DNA of 64,000 nucleotides from positions 620,001 through 684,000 of the forward strand of contig JARKIF010000024.1 of NCBI GenBank assembly GCA_029378245.1. Direction: 5' to 3'. Under the pieces are notes generated by a model. It saw only the letters and a list, made by a program, of their open reading frames with translations, was not told the origin of the DNA and did no database searches. Made by a program: the position numbers and the translations under genes. How positions within the stretch are numbered: the first letter of the stretch is position 1; each line of letters begins with the position of its first letter. Shown here in pieces: positions 35,101 through 46,407 of the stretch. This DNA comes from Roridomyces roridus. Taxonomy: Eukaryota > Basidiomycota > Agaricomycetes > Agaricales > Mycenaceae.

Positions 35101-35190
35101 GAGATTTTGGGTGTTGATTTACCGAGAGCAGTCACGTCTTGGGGAGGTGATACCTCGGCACCTTCCATTAGAATGGTTTGCGAACTATAG
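32140..35190 (+). CDS. NLR-like STAND protein: helical MLKL-like head, NB-ARC, diverged TPRs
   Basis: Exons 32140-32164, 32220-32347, 32398-32541, 32603-32746, 32790-33049 and 33099-35190 join in frame to 930 residues. The head (MSSKASNSHPTDWVGP..., residues ~1-150) is all-helical (GEIMHIVSDHL, EVVRLASTADRVVRYRSRV) and matches the pattern of the MLKL-like four-helix head found on basidiomycete NLRs, a presumed membrane-acting cell-death inducer. TMDTNFQIHKL leads to NB-ARC: HGLGGAGKTQIAL, WLLFFDNADD, VLIASRNP and YLPLAIVQAG. MHPLVHLW-like IHPLVHAW precedes about seven well-diverged 42-residue TPR units. A standard-looking intron (33472-33521) sits where NLR 1 has a real one; splicing it here would break the frame, while retaining it keeps the protein open. 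Confidence 0.85.
33472..33521 (+). other. Intron-like segment that must be retained to keep NLR 2 open
   Basis: Starts AAG|GTATGT and ends TTGTAG, 50 nt long. It is positioned exactly like the 12108-12159 intron of NLR 1. Removing it gives phase-0 joining to GAGCTCATATCTACC and a stop about 22 codons later. Reading through gives SSYLPLAIVQAG, the conserved sequence. Confidence 0.75.
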
Positions 35191-35296
35191 AACTTAGAAT
35201 CTCCTACTTTCCAACTTATTTACTAGTGTAAGGTCTTCTGGGGTCCGTCGTGCAAGGTGGGAGAGACTGTTGCCGCCTACGGCACACGTGGCGTTT

Positions 35297-35368
35297 GTAT
35301 GGAAAGCCAGAGCACCACGCTCGTTTGATCGCCGTCGGCTACCCAATCAGGCAGTTGGACCCGGGATA
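35297..35368 (-). repeat. SINE-like segment, inverted partner of 37038-37109
   Basis: Seventy-two bases match the reverse complement of 37038-37109 with two mismatches. On the minus strand it contains TGCCTGATTGGGTAG, resembling a Pol III A box. Homology stops at both sides, so this copy looks truncated. Confidence 0.75.
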
Positions 35369-37037
35369 CTGCGGCAGAGGTGATCTCGGGATCATTATGA
35401 CAGACACCGCTTGTTGTCTCCCACCAACATGTCTCCCTTGCAAGTTCCCTCCCAGATCTTTCCTCCCATGGTCAGTCTTCGTGTCCGACTTCCGAACGCC
35501 GAATAAACGCCACGCGCACGCACGACTCCACACGCTCTGCTGCTTGTTCCTCCGTCCAGAGTTGATTCTCTCCTGGCAACGACTCTCCCCCGCGTCGTTG
35601 TCTGGACCTTGATCGTTCCGTCGAGCGAAGACTGCCCAAGGTGAGTCCTCCAAGTCCCCTTTTTGTCTGGTCACTCTCAGGCAGTCAAACTCTGAGCGGC
35701 ATCGGTGTTGACGAACAAAGGTCGATCTCGACTCGCGTACATTCTACTCTGGCTCAATAGATCGTATGCGACACTCCTGTATACTCATTCGTTTGCTTCA
35801 AAATTTGCTCCGCCTGAATTATCTGTCTGTGCATATCTCCTGTGTGTGATCCGGACTGACTATAGTTGCAGGTCTAATTTCATCTGGAATCGACGCGCGC
35901 GCTCTGTGAATCGCGCTTACATCCACCCTCAGGCCTAATTGGCTGTTTGGAAGGAAATTCCTGTGGGGTACCTCCTGGCAGCGTCTCGCTCCCGCCGCTT
36001 TCTTTCATCGAGTCTATGACTTCTGTGTAAGCATTTCTGTCCACGATATCGTTCGTCACTTACGTCGACACCGGATGTAGATTCGAAATGAAGCTATGCG
36101 ATCTATTCAAGTATGTGTTCGATCTCGAGTAGGTTCCGTACATGACTGCTCTCTCTCCGTTAACTGCCCGTTTAGTTCCGTGAGTCTGGGATTGCCGGGT
36201 GTTGTGGCTTCTGTTGTACCTGCCTCGGTGCATTGTTATTTCCTTGATTGAATGAGAATGCTGATTGGATGCAAAGTTTGTTCCCCACACTTTCGACGAC
36301 TCGTTCGTGGACGGAAGGTGTCAAAGCCACCTCCCTCTGCTTGCCCTCATCCTCCCAATTCTCGCTTCAGCTTTCGGTCATTGTACTCAATCCCTTGCCC
36401 TCTTGTTGTATTTGTAAGTTGGTTCATGGTGATTCCAGCTATCTAATGACCTTGGATCAGTGCAGAGTCTTGAATCATACTTGTGTGCTCACTCTGCCCG
36501 TCTGAATTTGGTGGTGCCCACGTACTTGTTCAAACGCAGTCCTGGCCTTGGTACATCCACGGCGCGCTCTTGTTTTATTGTGAGTTTGTTCAGCGCGCTT
36601 CTACCAATCCACTGACTTTCGTCCCGTAAATTGTAGAGGTTGTTCGTTCGTCGCTCGACGCGGTTCAAATCCTCGATTGCTTGGAGCGACTGAGCTTCGA
36701 TATTATCCATCGTTTGAGGTACTTATCTCCGAACTGGCGTGTAGCTGATTTCCGCAGCGGTAGTTTCAGCAAATATCTTGGATTGGCCGTGCGACACAGA
36801 GGTCTCAGCCTGGCGTACCTTTTGTAGTACACGACGGGGATTGATTCAAGATTGATTCGGCTGCTCCACGCGTCGCTGCGTCGCTGCGGCGGGGTGTTGA
36901 TACTAGGAGATGTAGTAGTCCTTAGTGATGAAGAGCTTGAAGGTGTTTCAACAACTCAACGACGAGTGGGGTGTGATTTGGGTGTGATGAGCCTAGTCGA
37001 GACATCATGTACTGATAGTCTGATACGTCGATCGAGG

Positions 37038-37165
37038 TATCCTGGGTCCGACTGCCTGATTGGGTAGCCGACGGCGATCAAACGAGCGTGGTGCTCTGGC
37101 TTTCCATACGTTTGACATCCTAGGGCTTCGCTCGCAGGACCCCCGTTCGACTCGGGGAAGTGCCA
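37038..37165 (+). repeat. tRNA-related SINE-like copy with A- and B-box-like motifs
   Basis: An A-box-like TGCCTGATTGGGTAG lies near 37053 and a B-box-like CGTTCGACTCGGGGAAGTGCCA near 37143. The ending resembles a tRNA T arm and acceptor strand. It shares its first 72 bases with 35297-35368. Confidence 0.6.
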
Positions 37166-37802
37166 TAAGTCCGGACCCACAGTTTCTTTCAAGTTTCGTT
37201 ATTTTTAATACCATACTACTTGAATAACTCCGTTCCATCGCTTGTATTCAGCTTGAATCGAGTCCTTGCTCGCGATATGCGCCCTTTGCTGAGCCATGGG
37301 GTGCAGATGGTGGTGAGATGCATTTCATGACCAGAATCAATCGTGTGCTAGTATTGTCGTTTCCCCGTTCGATTCAGGTTCGGGGCACTGTCCTCGCGCC
37401 AGTGCTATCGTTTTGTGTCTGTCTCGGTTTAGCAACGAGAGATCGGGTGTCGGCTAGCTTGACATCCGATCTCTCTCAAGATTCACGGTCCGCGAATTCC
37501 AAATAAAATGCATTTTTTGAATGACTGCACATGTCTATTACTGTTACATTTCTCAGAGTTAATGTACAGCAGGACAACGTTAAAAGCCACAAATCGCGCA
37601 ATTTGATTGAGACGCTCCGTTCGAATCGAGGGCGCCATTGGGGTAGGTGTGCCGGCCACATCTTTCTTTCTCTCTTTTGGAATACTTGATGCCTCCCAAA
37701 TGCCTCCGATGCAAAACTACTGGCCGGTTGACTGTTGGATGCAATCAAGTTCAGTCTGTGTTGAGCCTGGGGCTCGAGACCACATTGGGGGTACATCCCG
37801 TC

Positions 37803-38380
37803 TAGTGATGTTCAGGGCCCGGCTTGGCCTGGATACCCGGGCATGGGCCCGGCTTGGAGCGGCTCGGGCTCCACATTTCCCGAGCCCAAAAGCCCAAGCC
37901 CTCCCAGGCCGAGCCCAAGCCGAAGACCCGGGCTTGAGCCCAGGCATATTAGTCAGGCGGGATCAAGGCATACACCTCACCGTTTGAAGATCACCGGCTC
38001 GCAGAACAAGAGGTTACAAAGTAGAAAATTGTGTTCGTGGTGTCGGGGTATCAACCCATTTTGGTCGTGCCTCGTGGTCGAGGTCGAGAGTGGCATGACT
38101 TGACGTGGAAGCCGAAGGGGCGACTGATTGGCGACTGATCGCACTTAATGCGGCCAAAAACTACCGTGTTCAATCGACGCCCCGAAGAACGGGTGGCGTG
38201 CCGTAAGTCAAAAAGTATTACATGTCAAGCCCGGGCTTGGGGGGCTCAGCCGGGCCTGACATTTCTCAAGCCTGAGCCCTGAGCCCGGTGAGGCCTACCA
38301 GTGGGCTGGGCCCGGCTTACCGATACCCGGGCTCGGCAAGGCCCGGCTTCCGGGCTCAGGCCGAGCCCTGAACATCACTA
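37803..38380. mobile_element. hAT-type MITE, 578 bp, with perfect 8-bp target duplication
   Basis: The ends are inverted repeats: TAGTGATGTTCAGGGC at left and GCCCTGAACATCACTA at right, with further GGCCCGG/CCGGGCT similarity inside. The element is flanked on both sides by ATCCCGTC (37795-37802 and 38381-38388), an exact 8-bp duplication as made by hAT transposases. Subterminal regions are packed with GGGCCCGG/GAGCCC motifs, as in hAT elements that bind transposase there. No transposase gene, so non-autonomous. Confidence 0.93.
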
Positions 38381-38488
38381 ATCCCGTCGCGAATATCATT
38401 CCTGCCCTGTGGAACAGGCTAACACCCGACAAATGTTGCATAATAGCCAGTGCTAGATTTCTCAAACATTTCGTACAATTATTTTGAA

Positions 38489-39848
38489 TTACTTCCAAAG
38501 TCCCAAAAAGTGGAGCAAACGGCCAAGGATTCCACGGTTGCGACGCGGAACTGGGGGAGCGATCTGCTGCTTGTAATCACACGAGATACCGCACTCCTTG
38601 CGGAAGGCTTCAAACTGCTTGCACCACGCGGTCGTGTAGTCTACAAATGAGAACCCATCAGCTCTGAAAACTTTGCATGAAGAGTCAAGACATACCTTCG
38701 ATGCTCACACCGAGCTCCAACCCGACGAGGGCAAAGTCCCATCGGATGGGATGGGTTTCATACTGCAGAGACGTTGAGTCAGAACCAATGATGGGCGGGT
38801 GTGAGCTTACCGTCTGCTCGAGTGGGAATTTCTCCTCGTTGACAGTGGCGTCCGCTTTGATAGGTTCCAGGGTGGGTGTGCAAGAACAGGGCGTCTCCGT
38901 CGCACCAGTGGGCAAATTCGCAGCAAGGACCGCATCCATCCTCGACGTTAACCACTTGGCGATGACATCTTCAGCCTGGTCTGCCGGGACGCCGAGCGAT
39001 TTCAACCTACGTGTCGTATCACATCAGAACTCGCGGACGTGGAGCACAGATGTCTCGATAACAATACGCACGAGGAACACAAAACTTCCATCAGCAACCA
39101 TTGAAGATGATCCATCGCGCGGGAGTCGTGGCGGCTGGATTCACACCGCATCCTTGGGTAGACTGCCCGAGTACAGCTGCAACTCCACCAGTCGCGGTAT
39201 TCCTGCGTATTGTCGCTTCCAGGAGCTGCCGATGAACTCTTGATGCCCGTCTCGTGCTGCAGACGATAGCGAAAAAAGTGAGATTCGTGGATGGCGGGAC
39301 GGCAAGGTGCATTCATATGTGCGGCTATTTGTTCGGCGAGTTCTTCTGGGCATCCAGACTCCTCTTAAGTACACAGACAGACGAGAGCCAAAAATTCACG
39401 CACCGGGTGTGAGTACCTTCTCCAAAAAGTAGCGCATGAAGAACCCACGCTGGATCGCAGCTGCCAACATCTCGGGAGATTCGGCCACGGCTAAATTGGA
39501 ATTCAGAAGGAAATGGAGAAGGAGGGAAGCGTTGAACGCACTGCGCACGGCTGAGTCCAGAAGCGGACTCGGAGGGTCCCAGATCGGAGGGAACTTGCCG
39601 TTGTGCATCATGGACAAACGCTCGGCCTGCGGTCCTCGGGCTAGCGATAATTCCATATACTGAACCCGAACCAGGAGTCTGGCGGAGAACTCGGGGAATT
39701 TGAGCGTATCGACAAGCCTGCCACGGTATTGAGCAATGAGGGATGAGAGGAACTCGTGGCGCGACACGTACCACTTGTGGTAGAGCTCCAGCATCGGAGC
39801 TTTCTTGAACAATAAAGGTTCTCCGGTTTCTTCAACGTTGTTATACAT
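38489..39848 (-). CDS. Unrecognised multi-exon protein
   Basis: Starts MYNNVEETGEPLLFKKAPML at 39848. The first exon encodes ~145 residues (..LLVRVQYMELSLARG, PPIWDPPSPLLDSAVRS, QRGFFMRYFLEK). Later exons give ESGCPEELAEQIAAHMN, IHESHFFRYRLQHE, NPAATTPARWIIFNG, LKSLGVPADQAEDVIAKWL and, after more introns, FSFVDYTTAWCKQFEAFRKE, ending LLHFLGLWK. It looks mostly helical; no signal peptide. Intron borders between exons 2 and 4 are uncertain. I believe related uncharacterised proteins exist in mushrooms but cannot name a domain. Confidence 0.65.
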
Positions 39849-41018
39849 GGTGAGCGAGGAGGATGTTTGGTGTGTCCAAGTCTTCGAGCGCGTTGGTTTA
39901 AATACTGTAGAGAACAAAGGGAAGCAGGAATGGAGACCCAGACAAGAGCTTCATCATTCGTTGTTATGGAGTGTCGACGTACAGTGGGCTCCATTATTGT
40001 TCGAAGTCCCAGAAGACAAGGCTTAGACCGGATGTGGACAAGCAGCTATTGTGCCAGGCAAGCGAGACGCCGGTTCTGCATTCCAGATGGTGGTCCGTAG
40101 CACCGCCGACGTCGGGACCGTGTGGCCTTGTGCGGATGTCCTAGTAGTATAGAAGGGCAAGCCATGTGCGGATAGCTGAGCTATGAACCAATCCCAGACG
40201 GACTGTGGTGGCAGGAGTCAAGCCGAGTTGATGCGATCACGACCAAACAGGACACGCACCTTCTTTCGTTTTGACGGCCACCATCATTGCCGGCGCTCCC
40301 GTCTTCCTCCCTGCATAGCACGGAGTCGGCAACATCCAACGCAAAAAAGGACTTGTATCGTCTTTTCGTCTCTATCTCTTCGCGGCGGCCGCGGTTGGAT
40401 CCATCATCCCAGGCAGCCACGCTGCAAGCTTCAAGGTCTTGGCTCCTCTCCTGAACCAATTATCACCCTCCAGGCAGCACACGACCCTCACAGGCTCCAT
40501 GTTCTCCATTTCCTTTCAACACTCAGCCTGATAAGGCCACACCTCTTGGCGGGCGCGGCGCTTTCTCCTGGTCACAAGCACGTCAGTGACCAGTCCACCT
40601 CGGTCAAACCAAGCACAATTCTCTCACTATGACTGGAGATCGAGGGAGACTATTCTGGGGCTTCTCGTCACGATCCCAGGTCCTCACCACACGCTTATCT
40701 CTTTTCACTCGGACGAGGTTTTTCGTCCCACGGGCTACGGGATACCACCGCCCTGTTTGCTATACTCCGCCGAATCCCCTCTCAGAATCAGGCCCATCCA
40801 ATCCCTCCAATGTAACAACGAGTTCTCCTCGATTGTAAACTACCCAGAGGCAACGAGATCCCAGGGCTTTCGTCCGACGCGGCCGTCCGGCTCCGCCTGT
40901 GGGAGCGCCGCACGATAAGATTGGAGTTTTAACAACACCCGAAAGGACGGCCGATTCCGGCATTTTGGGGCTATATGTACCTTCTGACCCTTGTGGCCTC
41001 TTGTGTCATCTCCTCCCC
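39849..41018. other. Intergenic region between divergent genes
   Basis: Shared upstream region of the genes at 38489-39848 (leftward) and 41019-43521 (rightward). Weak frames only; no repeats or motifs recognised. Confidence 0.45.
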
Positions 41019-43521
41019 ATGGGCAACTCCAGCGAATTTACAGGCTCGGACGAGAAACACGAGGGCGCGGGCGTAGGTGCGGGCGGGTGGGGCGTTGAGG
41101 TATCTGCGGACCAAGTGGACACTGCTGCGGCTTTGGTTTCCGGGAAGGATGTTACGGTGAGTCCGGAGGAGTCTGTGCGAATCCGGTGAGTGTGCAGCCC
41201 TCCCACTTGGGACACGACGACTGAATGGGATGGCGTTAGGAACAAGATAGACCGGCACATCTTGCCGTTCATGTGTGGTACGCAGATTTTTCAAGCCTCG
41301 GCCCTAGGTATTCAACGACGCCCACAGTTCTGTACTGGTTGGTGGTATTCTGTGTCCGTCCACTACAGCGATCTCATGCACGAACCAAGGATGCAATACA
41401 TGGGTAAGCGAGCTCGACCTCCACTCCTACGGGTGCGGCTCAATCTTCGGTAGACAAGAACACGTTGGCAAGTTCGTCCATCCTGGGCATCAAGTGCGAT
41501 TCTCTTTTCTTTCTTTCTTATTCAGCCGTTCTAACCTCGTTCATCATTCAGACAAACGGCACACCTCACGACCAACGAGTACGTCTTCCCTCCTCATCGC
41601 TTCACCTACTCACTTCACACAGATACAACTGGTACGCCAAATTTGACCGCAGCAGTCACAGCCTCGAATAACAATACACCCCTCAGGCTCGGAACTGTCT
41701 TCTATCTCAGCTACCTCGTGTTCCAATTCCCTCAAAATCTAGCGCTGCAGCGGTTCCCTGTAGCGAAATGGCTTAGGTGGGGCCGCCTCTTCCTCCTTCT
41801 TTTCTACAAAGTCTCTCAATCTCCGGCAGCTTCAACATCTTCGTGTGGGCTGTATCTCTCTGCACGCACGCTGCGTGCAAGAACTTTGCAGGGTTGATGG
41901 TAGTGAGGATTATGCTTGGAATGTCTGAAGGGTGCGTCTAGTTCCGTCGTTCACCTTCCGATCTATCTAAATCTCGCCGTATCGTAGATGCATCATAACT
42001 GGGTTCCTCATCGTCACATCGATGTTCTATACCCACAAGGAACAGACTGTGAGGGTCGGATATTGGTGTATGTGTGCCGTGCCTCGCCATTCGACAATCC
42101 CGCTCAGATCAGCTCACTTCGGACGTTTAGATTTGATGAATGGTTTCGCTCAAATCGCCTCTGGCTTCATCAGCTTCGGTACTCTCCATATAACGACGGA
42201 TAAATTCCAACCTTGGCAGTGGCTCATGGTCCGTCCGTTCCGTCACAACTTTCTTAAACTTTACTTGAATCACACCGTAGATTATAACCGGCGGTCTGAC
42301 GCTCATCACCGCGGTCTGCTTCTGGTGATTCAGCCGTGCATCCACTTTACAAGTGCCCCAAGGACTGAAACCGCCCTTAGGTTCTTCTTCCCCGACAGCC
42401 CGACCACAGCATGGTTCCTCACACCCGAGGAACGTATCCTCGCTGTCATGCGTATCAAGGAGAACCGCACCGGCGTGGAGAACAAGCGGTTCAAGAAGGA
42501 GCAAATGTTTGAAGCTTTGAGGGATCCCAAGACGTGGTTGTTTGCTTTATTCGCAGCGTTGGTCAACGTTCCGAATAGCGTTAGGCGAGTCTCTTTCCTC
42601 TCACCTCTTGCACCTATACCAGAACTGACTTGTGGAGTCAGTAACCAAAAACCCCTCATCATCAACTCATTCGGCTTCACCGTCCTCCAAACGACGCTCC
42701 TCACAATTGTAGACGGGGCGATTACGATTATAACGGTTTACGCCGGTGTGCACGCCGTCGCGTGGAGTGGACAACGCGCGTACACGGCTTTCGTGTGGAA
42801 AGTCCCCGAAATTCTGGGTGCGATTCTGGTGAATGCGCTTCCCTGGAGTAATAGGGTTGGGTTGTTGTGTGCGTTGTGGGTTGGGAGTGAGTACTTTCCT
42901 TGTGCTCTCTTTGTGGTTCCACGGGCTGACTTGAATAGGTGTGGGTCTTACGGGGTTCGGTGAGTGTTCATCCATCTGTTGCGGGCAATGAAGCTGTGCT
43001 TAAACGGTCTGCAGTCATAGCACTCGCGTGGATCTCAGCGGTGACTGCGGGACATACGAAGCGTGTTACCACGAACGCTATCGTCCTCTGTGCATACGTA
43101 CGTGTCAAACCCTCGCTCTCTCCATGCCACGATCGCTAAGAATACTCGGCAGTGCATCGGCAACGCCGTCGGACCCTTCATGTGGCTTGTAAGTCCACGA
43201 TACCCAATGGTATGCAGTCTAACCAACCACCCGTAGGACAAATACAAGCCTAGGAACCGCGTGCCCTGGATCATAATCGGCGTATGCTACCTCGCGTGTA
43301 TGTTCCTCCTGCTTATCATCCGGTACGTGCTCGCTGCCGAGAATAAGCGGCGCGATCGAGAGGCTGCGGAGCGCGTCGTTGGAGGGGCTCAAGATGATCA
43401 GTACGAACACTTTTATGTCGAGCGCGTGGGGCAGGCTGGGGTGGTGGAGAAGGTTCATGTGGATAAGGAGTTTCTTGATTTGACGGATTGGCAGAATCGG
43501 GATTTCAGATACGTGTTGTAG
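41019..43521 (+). CDS. MFS transporter, allantoate permease-like (ACS family)
   Basis: A heavily split gene with about a dozen introns. Joined exons give the DAL5/allantoate permease pattern: KIDRHILPFM, MQYMDKNTLASSSILGIK, QTAHLTTNEYNWLGTVFY, LSYLVFQFPQNLALQRF, FNIFVWAVSLCTHAACKNFA, GLMVVRIMLGMSEG, MNGFAQIASGFISFG, FFFPDSPTTAWFLTPEER, VENKRFKKEQMFEALRD, INSFGFTVLQTTLL, ISAVTAGHTKRVTTNAIVLC and DKYKPRNRVPWIIIG. Twelve membrane helices are expected; members move anionic organic compounds (allantoate, nicotinate-like or other carboxylates) with protons. The start MGNSSEFTGSDEKHEG opens a hydrophilic tail. The 42585-42641 intron uses a GC donor, and the MQYM exon is only 13 nt. The substrate cannot be told. 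Confidence 0.88.
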
Positions 43522-44137
43522 GTTAGGTCCTGTATATGCAGATCCCGCTCATCAGCGCATGATTGATCTGATTGACGCCGGAGAGCGGCATCGTGTGAGG
43601 ATTTTAAACTGTACTGTTTAGTGGCTAGATTGATTTTCAACCGAGGAGTTAACGCGATGCCAACTTCAATCGGTGCTTATGTTCGGATTGTGGCGTTCAC
43701 ATGCAAGAGGTCCCGTTCGATTCGGTATACTTGTCTAGCGTGAAAATGCCGGAGCTTAGTTTTTGCCTTCCGGTCTATTCAACCACTGATATTTTCCTTC
43801 CGGATCCATGTTGCCAAACTCTTTCAAAGTTAGCGTCTCCCTCTGAGGTTGGAAATCCAGATATCTGCCCGAATTCTAACAAGACAAGGCCGTTTTGAAA
43901 ATCACAATTCAACCCAGCTCTCAGGCAAGACGATAAAAGCACACTGGACTCAAGCCCTCTGCAAGACTATTGGCGTCCCGCAGTCCACAGTGCATCTCCG
44001 TTCGACTCCGAGAGAGCGCCATAATTTGTGTTTCCATTTCTGCTGGCAAATGTTTTTGTCCTTTTTAACCTGCTTCCCAGTACTAGTCTCGAGACGTTGG
44101 TTATGTTCATGAGAGGTTGCAACTAAGAGACACTGCT
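43522..44137. repeat. Gene-free stretch with SINE-like fragments
   Basis: A tRNA-like segment at about 43958-44023 ends CCGTTCGACTCCGAGAGAGC then GCCAT, nearly matching a minus-strand copy at 50156-50226. A shorter CCCGTTCGATTCGG fragment lies near 43713. About 60 bp near 43540-43604 resemble 46862-46922. Confidence 0.55.
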
Positions 44138-44390
44138 GGCGGCTTATTGAGGTGCTGGACGAGCCTGGAGCTTGACAGGGACCCGTTCAATTCGGGGGAG
44201 CGCCATGATCGATGTTCGACGCCCCGCATTTTTCTGTCCTGCGAACTCTGTTTCCCATTTCTTGCACTCGCATGCATTCCTTTGCGATTATATTCACCAG
44301 AGATGCATTCACGGTGAGATGCCTGTACTGTCCTTGTTTGTGCATGACGTGCCGCCTGCCAGCTCCCGTTCGACTCGGGATGTTCGCAAT
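44138..44390 (+). mobile_element. Dimeric-B-box SINE-like element, copy 1
   Basis: Begins GGCGGCTTATTGAGG (tRNA-like 5' part), has a first B-box-like CCGTTCAATTCGGGGGAGCG then CCAT, a linker with TTTCCCATTTCTTGCA and CTGTACTGTCCTTGTTTG, a second B-box-like CCCGTTCGACTCGGG and ends TGTTCGCAAT. Copies 2 and 3 are at 48673-48932 and 49652-49888 on the other strand. Confidence 0.7.
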
Positions 44391-44806
44391 GATGCTGCGA
44401 TCGTATGTATTTTTTTTCCAGAAGTGACCGTGCAAGATCCGATGTCCCCGAATTCAACAGTAGGCTGAGTCAACGCCGACAGTTGGCGCGTTAGAAGCCA
44501 GGGCCCAGGATTTCGATTCGGACCTCGCTATTACCAGAGTCAAGAGTTTTCTGCTTTCTTCAACAAGTTGCCGATAATGATCGAATGAGATTTAGGTCTC
44601 ATTGAGCTGTACTATGCAATAGCGGTCAGTTGTGTACTGAACTTCGTTCAGCACCGCAAACGCCTCGGGATGCCGATGATGCCGATCACTCGGATCTGAC
44701 ATGTTTCCAAAGGAGATACTCGATCATGTGACTCTATCTCTTCTCTCCTTCCACCGTCGTCTCTTTGACTCTTTCTCGACGCCACACCCACCTCTCCTCA
44801 CTCACC
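44391..44806. other. Upstream region of the CCCH/TPR gene
   Basis: No gene or repeat seen. The last ~100 bases are pyrimidine-rich (CTTCTCTCCTTCC, CTCTTTGACTCTTTC), as is usual for fungal promoters around the transcription start. Confidence 0.4.
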
Positions 44807-46407
44807 ATGTCGTCCTCGAACACCCCCGCCGCCGACGTCGATGAGTCCGAGGCTGTCGACAGCGCCGACCCCGTCATCGTCGTCTTGACACCCGACACCG
44901 CCTCGGCCAGCGAGCGACGAGAACGGGCTTTAGCTGAGCGCGCGGAGAAGCGGCAGACTATCCTCAGTCGGAAGAGGCAGCTGGCGAAGAATAGACAGGC
45001 TTTCGTGCGTCCACCCACCCAGGGCCACTTGTGTACACCGGACGCTGACCCTGACCCTGACTCGGCAGGGCGTAACGCTGATGAAGATAAAAAACTACCA
45101 GGGCGCCGTTTTGTGCTTTGCCGATGCGTGTACATTGTGGAAGGCCAACCCCGTGTGTCACTGCGACCTTGCGACAGCTTATCTGCATCTGGGACGGTAC
45201 GTCGTCTTGTTCTTTGGTCGTCGGCTCGGCCATACATGCACAGGTTTCCAGAAGCGGAGGTGGCAGCATCCGCAGCGCTGGCGCTCGACCCCAAGCTTGT
45301 CGAAGCGCGGTATACACGGGCGATAGCCCGCAGAGGCCAAGGGTTACTACGAGCAGCGATCGTCGGTGCGTCTCATTGTCCCGTACCTTTTTACAGCCAC
45401 TTATCTCCCTCCCACTAGACCTCGAAACGGTATTGGAACTCGATCCAGCCAACGAGGCCGCCAAGACTGCGCTCCACGATCTCAACGCTGCCCTCGCCGT
45501 CCCAGAATCCGCTGCGCCCGAATCCACGCTGGCTGATTACACAGCCCCCGTTCCGACAGCCCCTCCGCTCGAGATGGATGACGAGGGAAGCGACACGAGC
45601 GATGCCAATCACACGGGCTCGGGCGTTCCGTGCTTGTTCTACAACCACGGCGGTTGCGCGCGCAGCAAGGACTGCAAGTTCTCGCATGCGACGGATGAGA
45701 AGAGTGTTCGGGATGACATGTGAGTTTGTCGTTCTCCGTCATTAACTAACAATTTAATGACTACCCGCAGAGGCAAGAACGTCTGCCTGTACCTCCTCCT
45801 GGACGCCTGCAAATTCGGAGACAAGTGTATCTACTCGCACGACCGGTCGTACCTACCCACGAACACCAAGGCCGCGTGGTGGGAGGACGAGGCCCGCGTG
45901 GCAGAGATGCGTGAAAGGATTGATAAAGTGAAGGAAGAGGCGAAGGAGAAGAGGGAGGAGCGCGAGAAGAGTAGGGCGGCGGCGAAGGAGAAGAAGGGGA
46001 AGAGGGCTGAGGGCGGTGATGTGGAGGGTGAGTCCAGCAAGGACAAAAAGCGCAAGAACAAGAACAAGAATCGTCGTGGGCCTGGACATGTGCGCGGTGG
46101 GAGCATGGGGAGCTTTGGTGGCGGTGGTGAATTTGGTGGGGCGCCGCAATTCTCGCCTCAACACATGGTATTCCCTATGGGCCTCGGGCTTGGACTTCCC
46201 TGGAACGGCGGGTTCGTGTCGCCGGCTCCGTTTGCTGGAGGCGGAGGCGGGTTTGCTGCGTTGTCGCAGTATGATGTAGGGGAGCTTGCGGCGCAGGGAG
46301 TCAAGCCGTGGGATGAGGATGCTCAGGTGAGTTTGACTCGACTTTGCCATTGCGTCTGGATTTGAAGCTGACTGGATTCGAAGGACGTGCTCGCTGCGTT
46401 GCGTTGA
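44807..46407 (+). CDS. TPR and tandem CCCH zinc-finger protein
   Basis: Starts MSSSNTPAADVDESEA. A basic region (ERRERALAERAEKRQTILSR) leads into TPR-like helices over several exons (MKIKNYQGAVLCFADAC, CDLATAYLHLGR, AEVAASAALALDPKLVEARY, LETVLELDPANEAAKTAL). Then come two CCCH fingers: CLFYNHGGCARSKDCKFSH (C-x8-C-x5-C-x3-H) and CLYLLLDACKFGDKCIYSH (C-x7-C-x5-C-x3-H), split by an intron. A long charged Lys/Glu helix, a KKRKNKNKNRR basic stretch and a Gly/Phe-rich tail follow; the last exon adds DVLAALR. CCCH pairs usually bind RNA and TPRs bind protein partners, so a post-transcriptional role is likely. Ortholog identity is not clear. Confidence 0.85.

Larger units (their letters stand above)
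35191..37802. other. Gene-free, repeat-bearing stretch
   Basis: No supported coding gene. It contains an inverted pair of SINE-like segments (35297-35368 and 37038-37109). Another GTTCGA-type motif lies near 37370. Confidence 0.5.
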
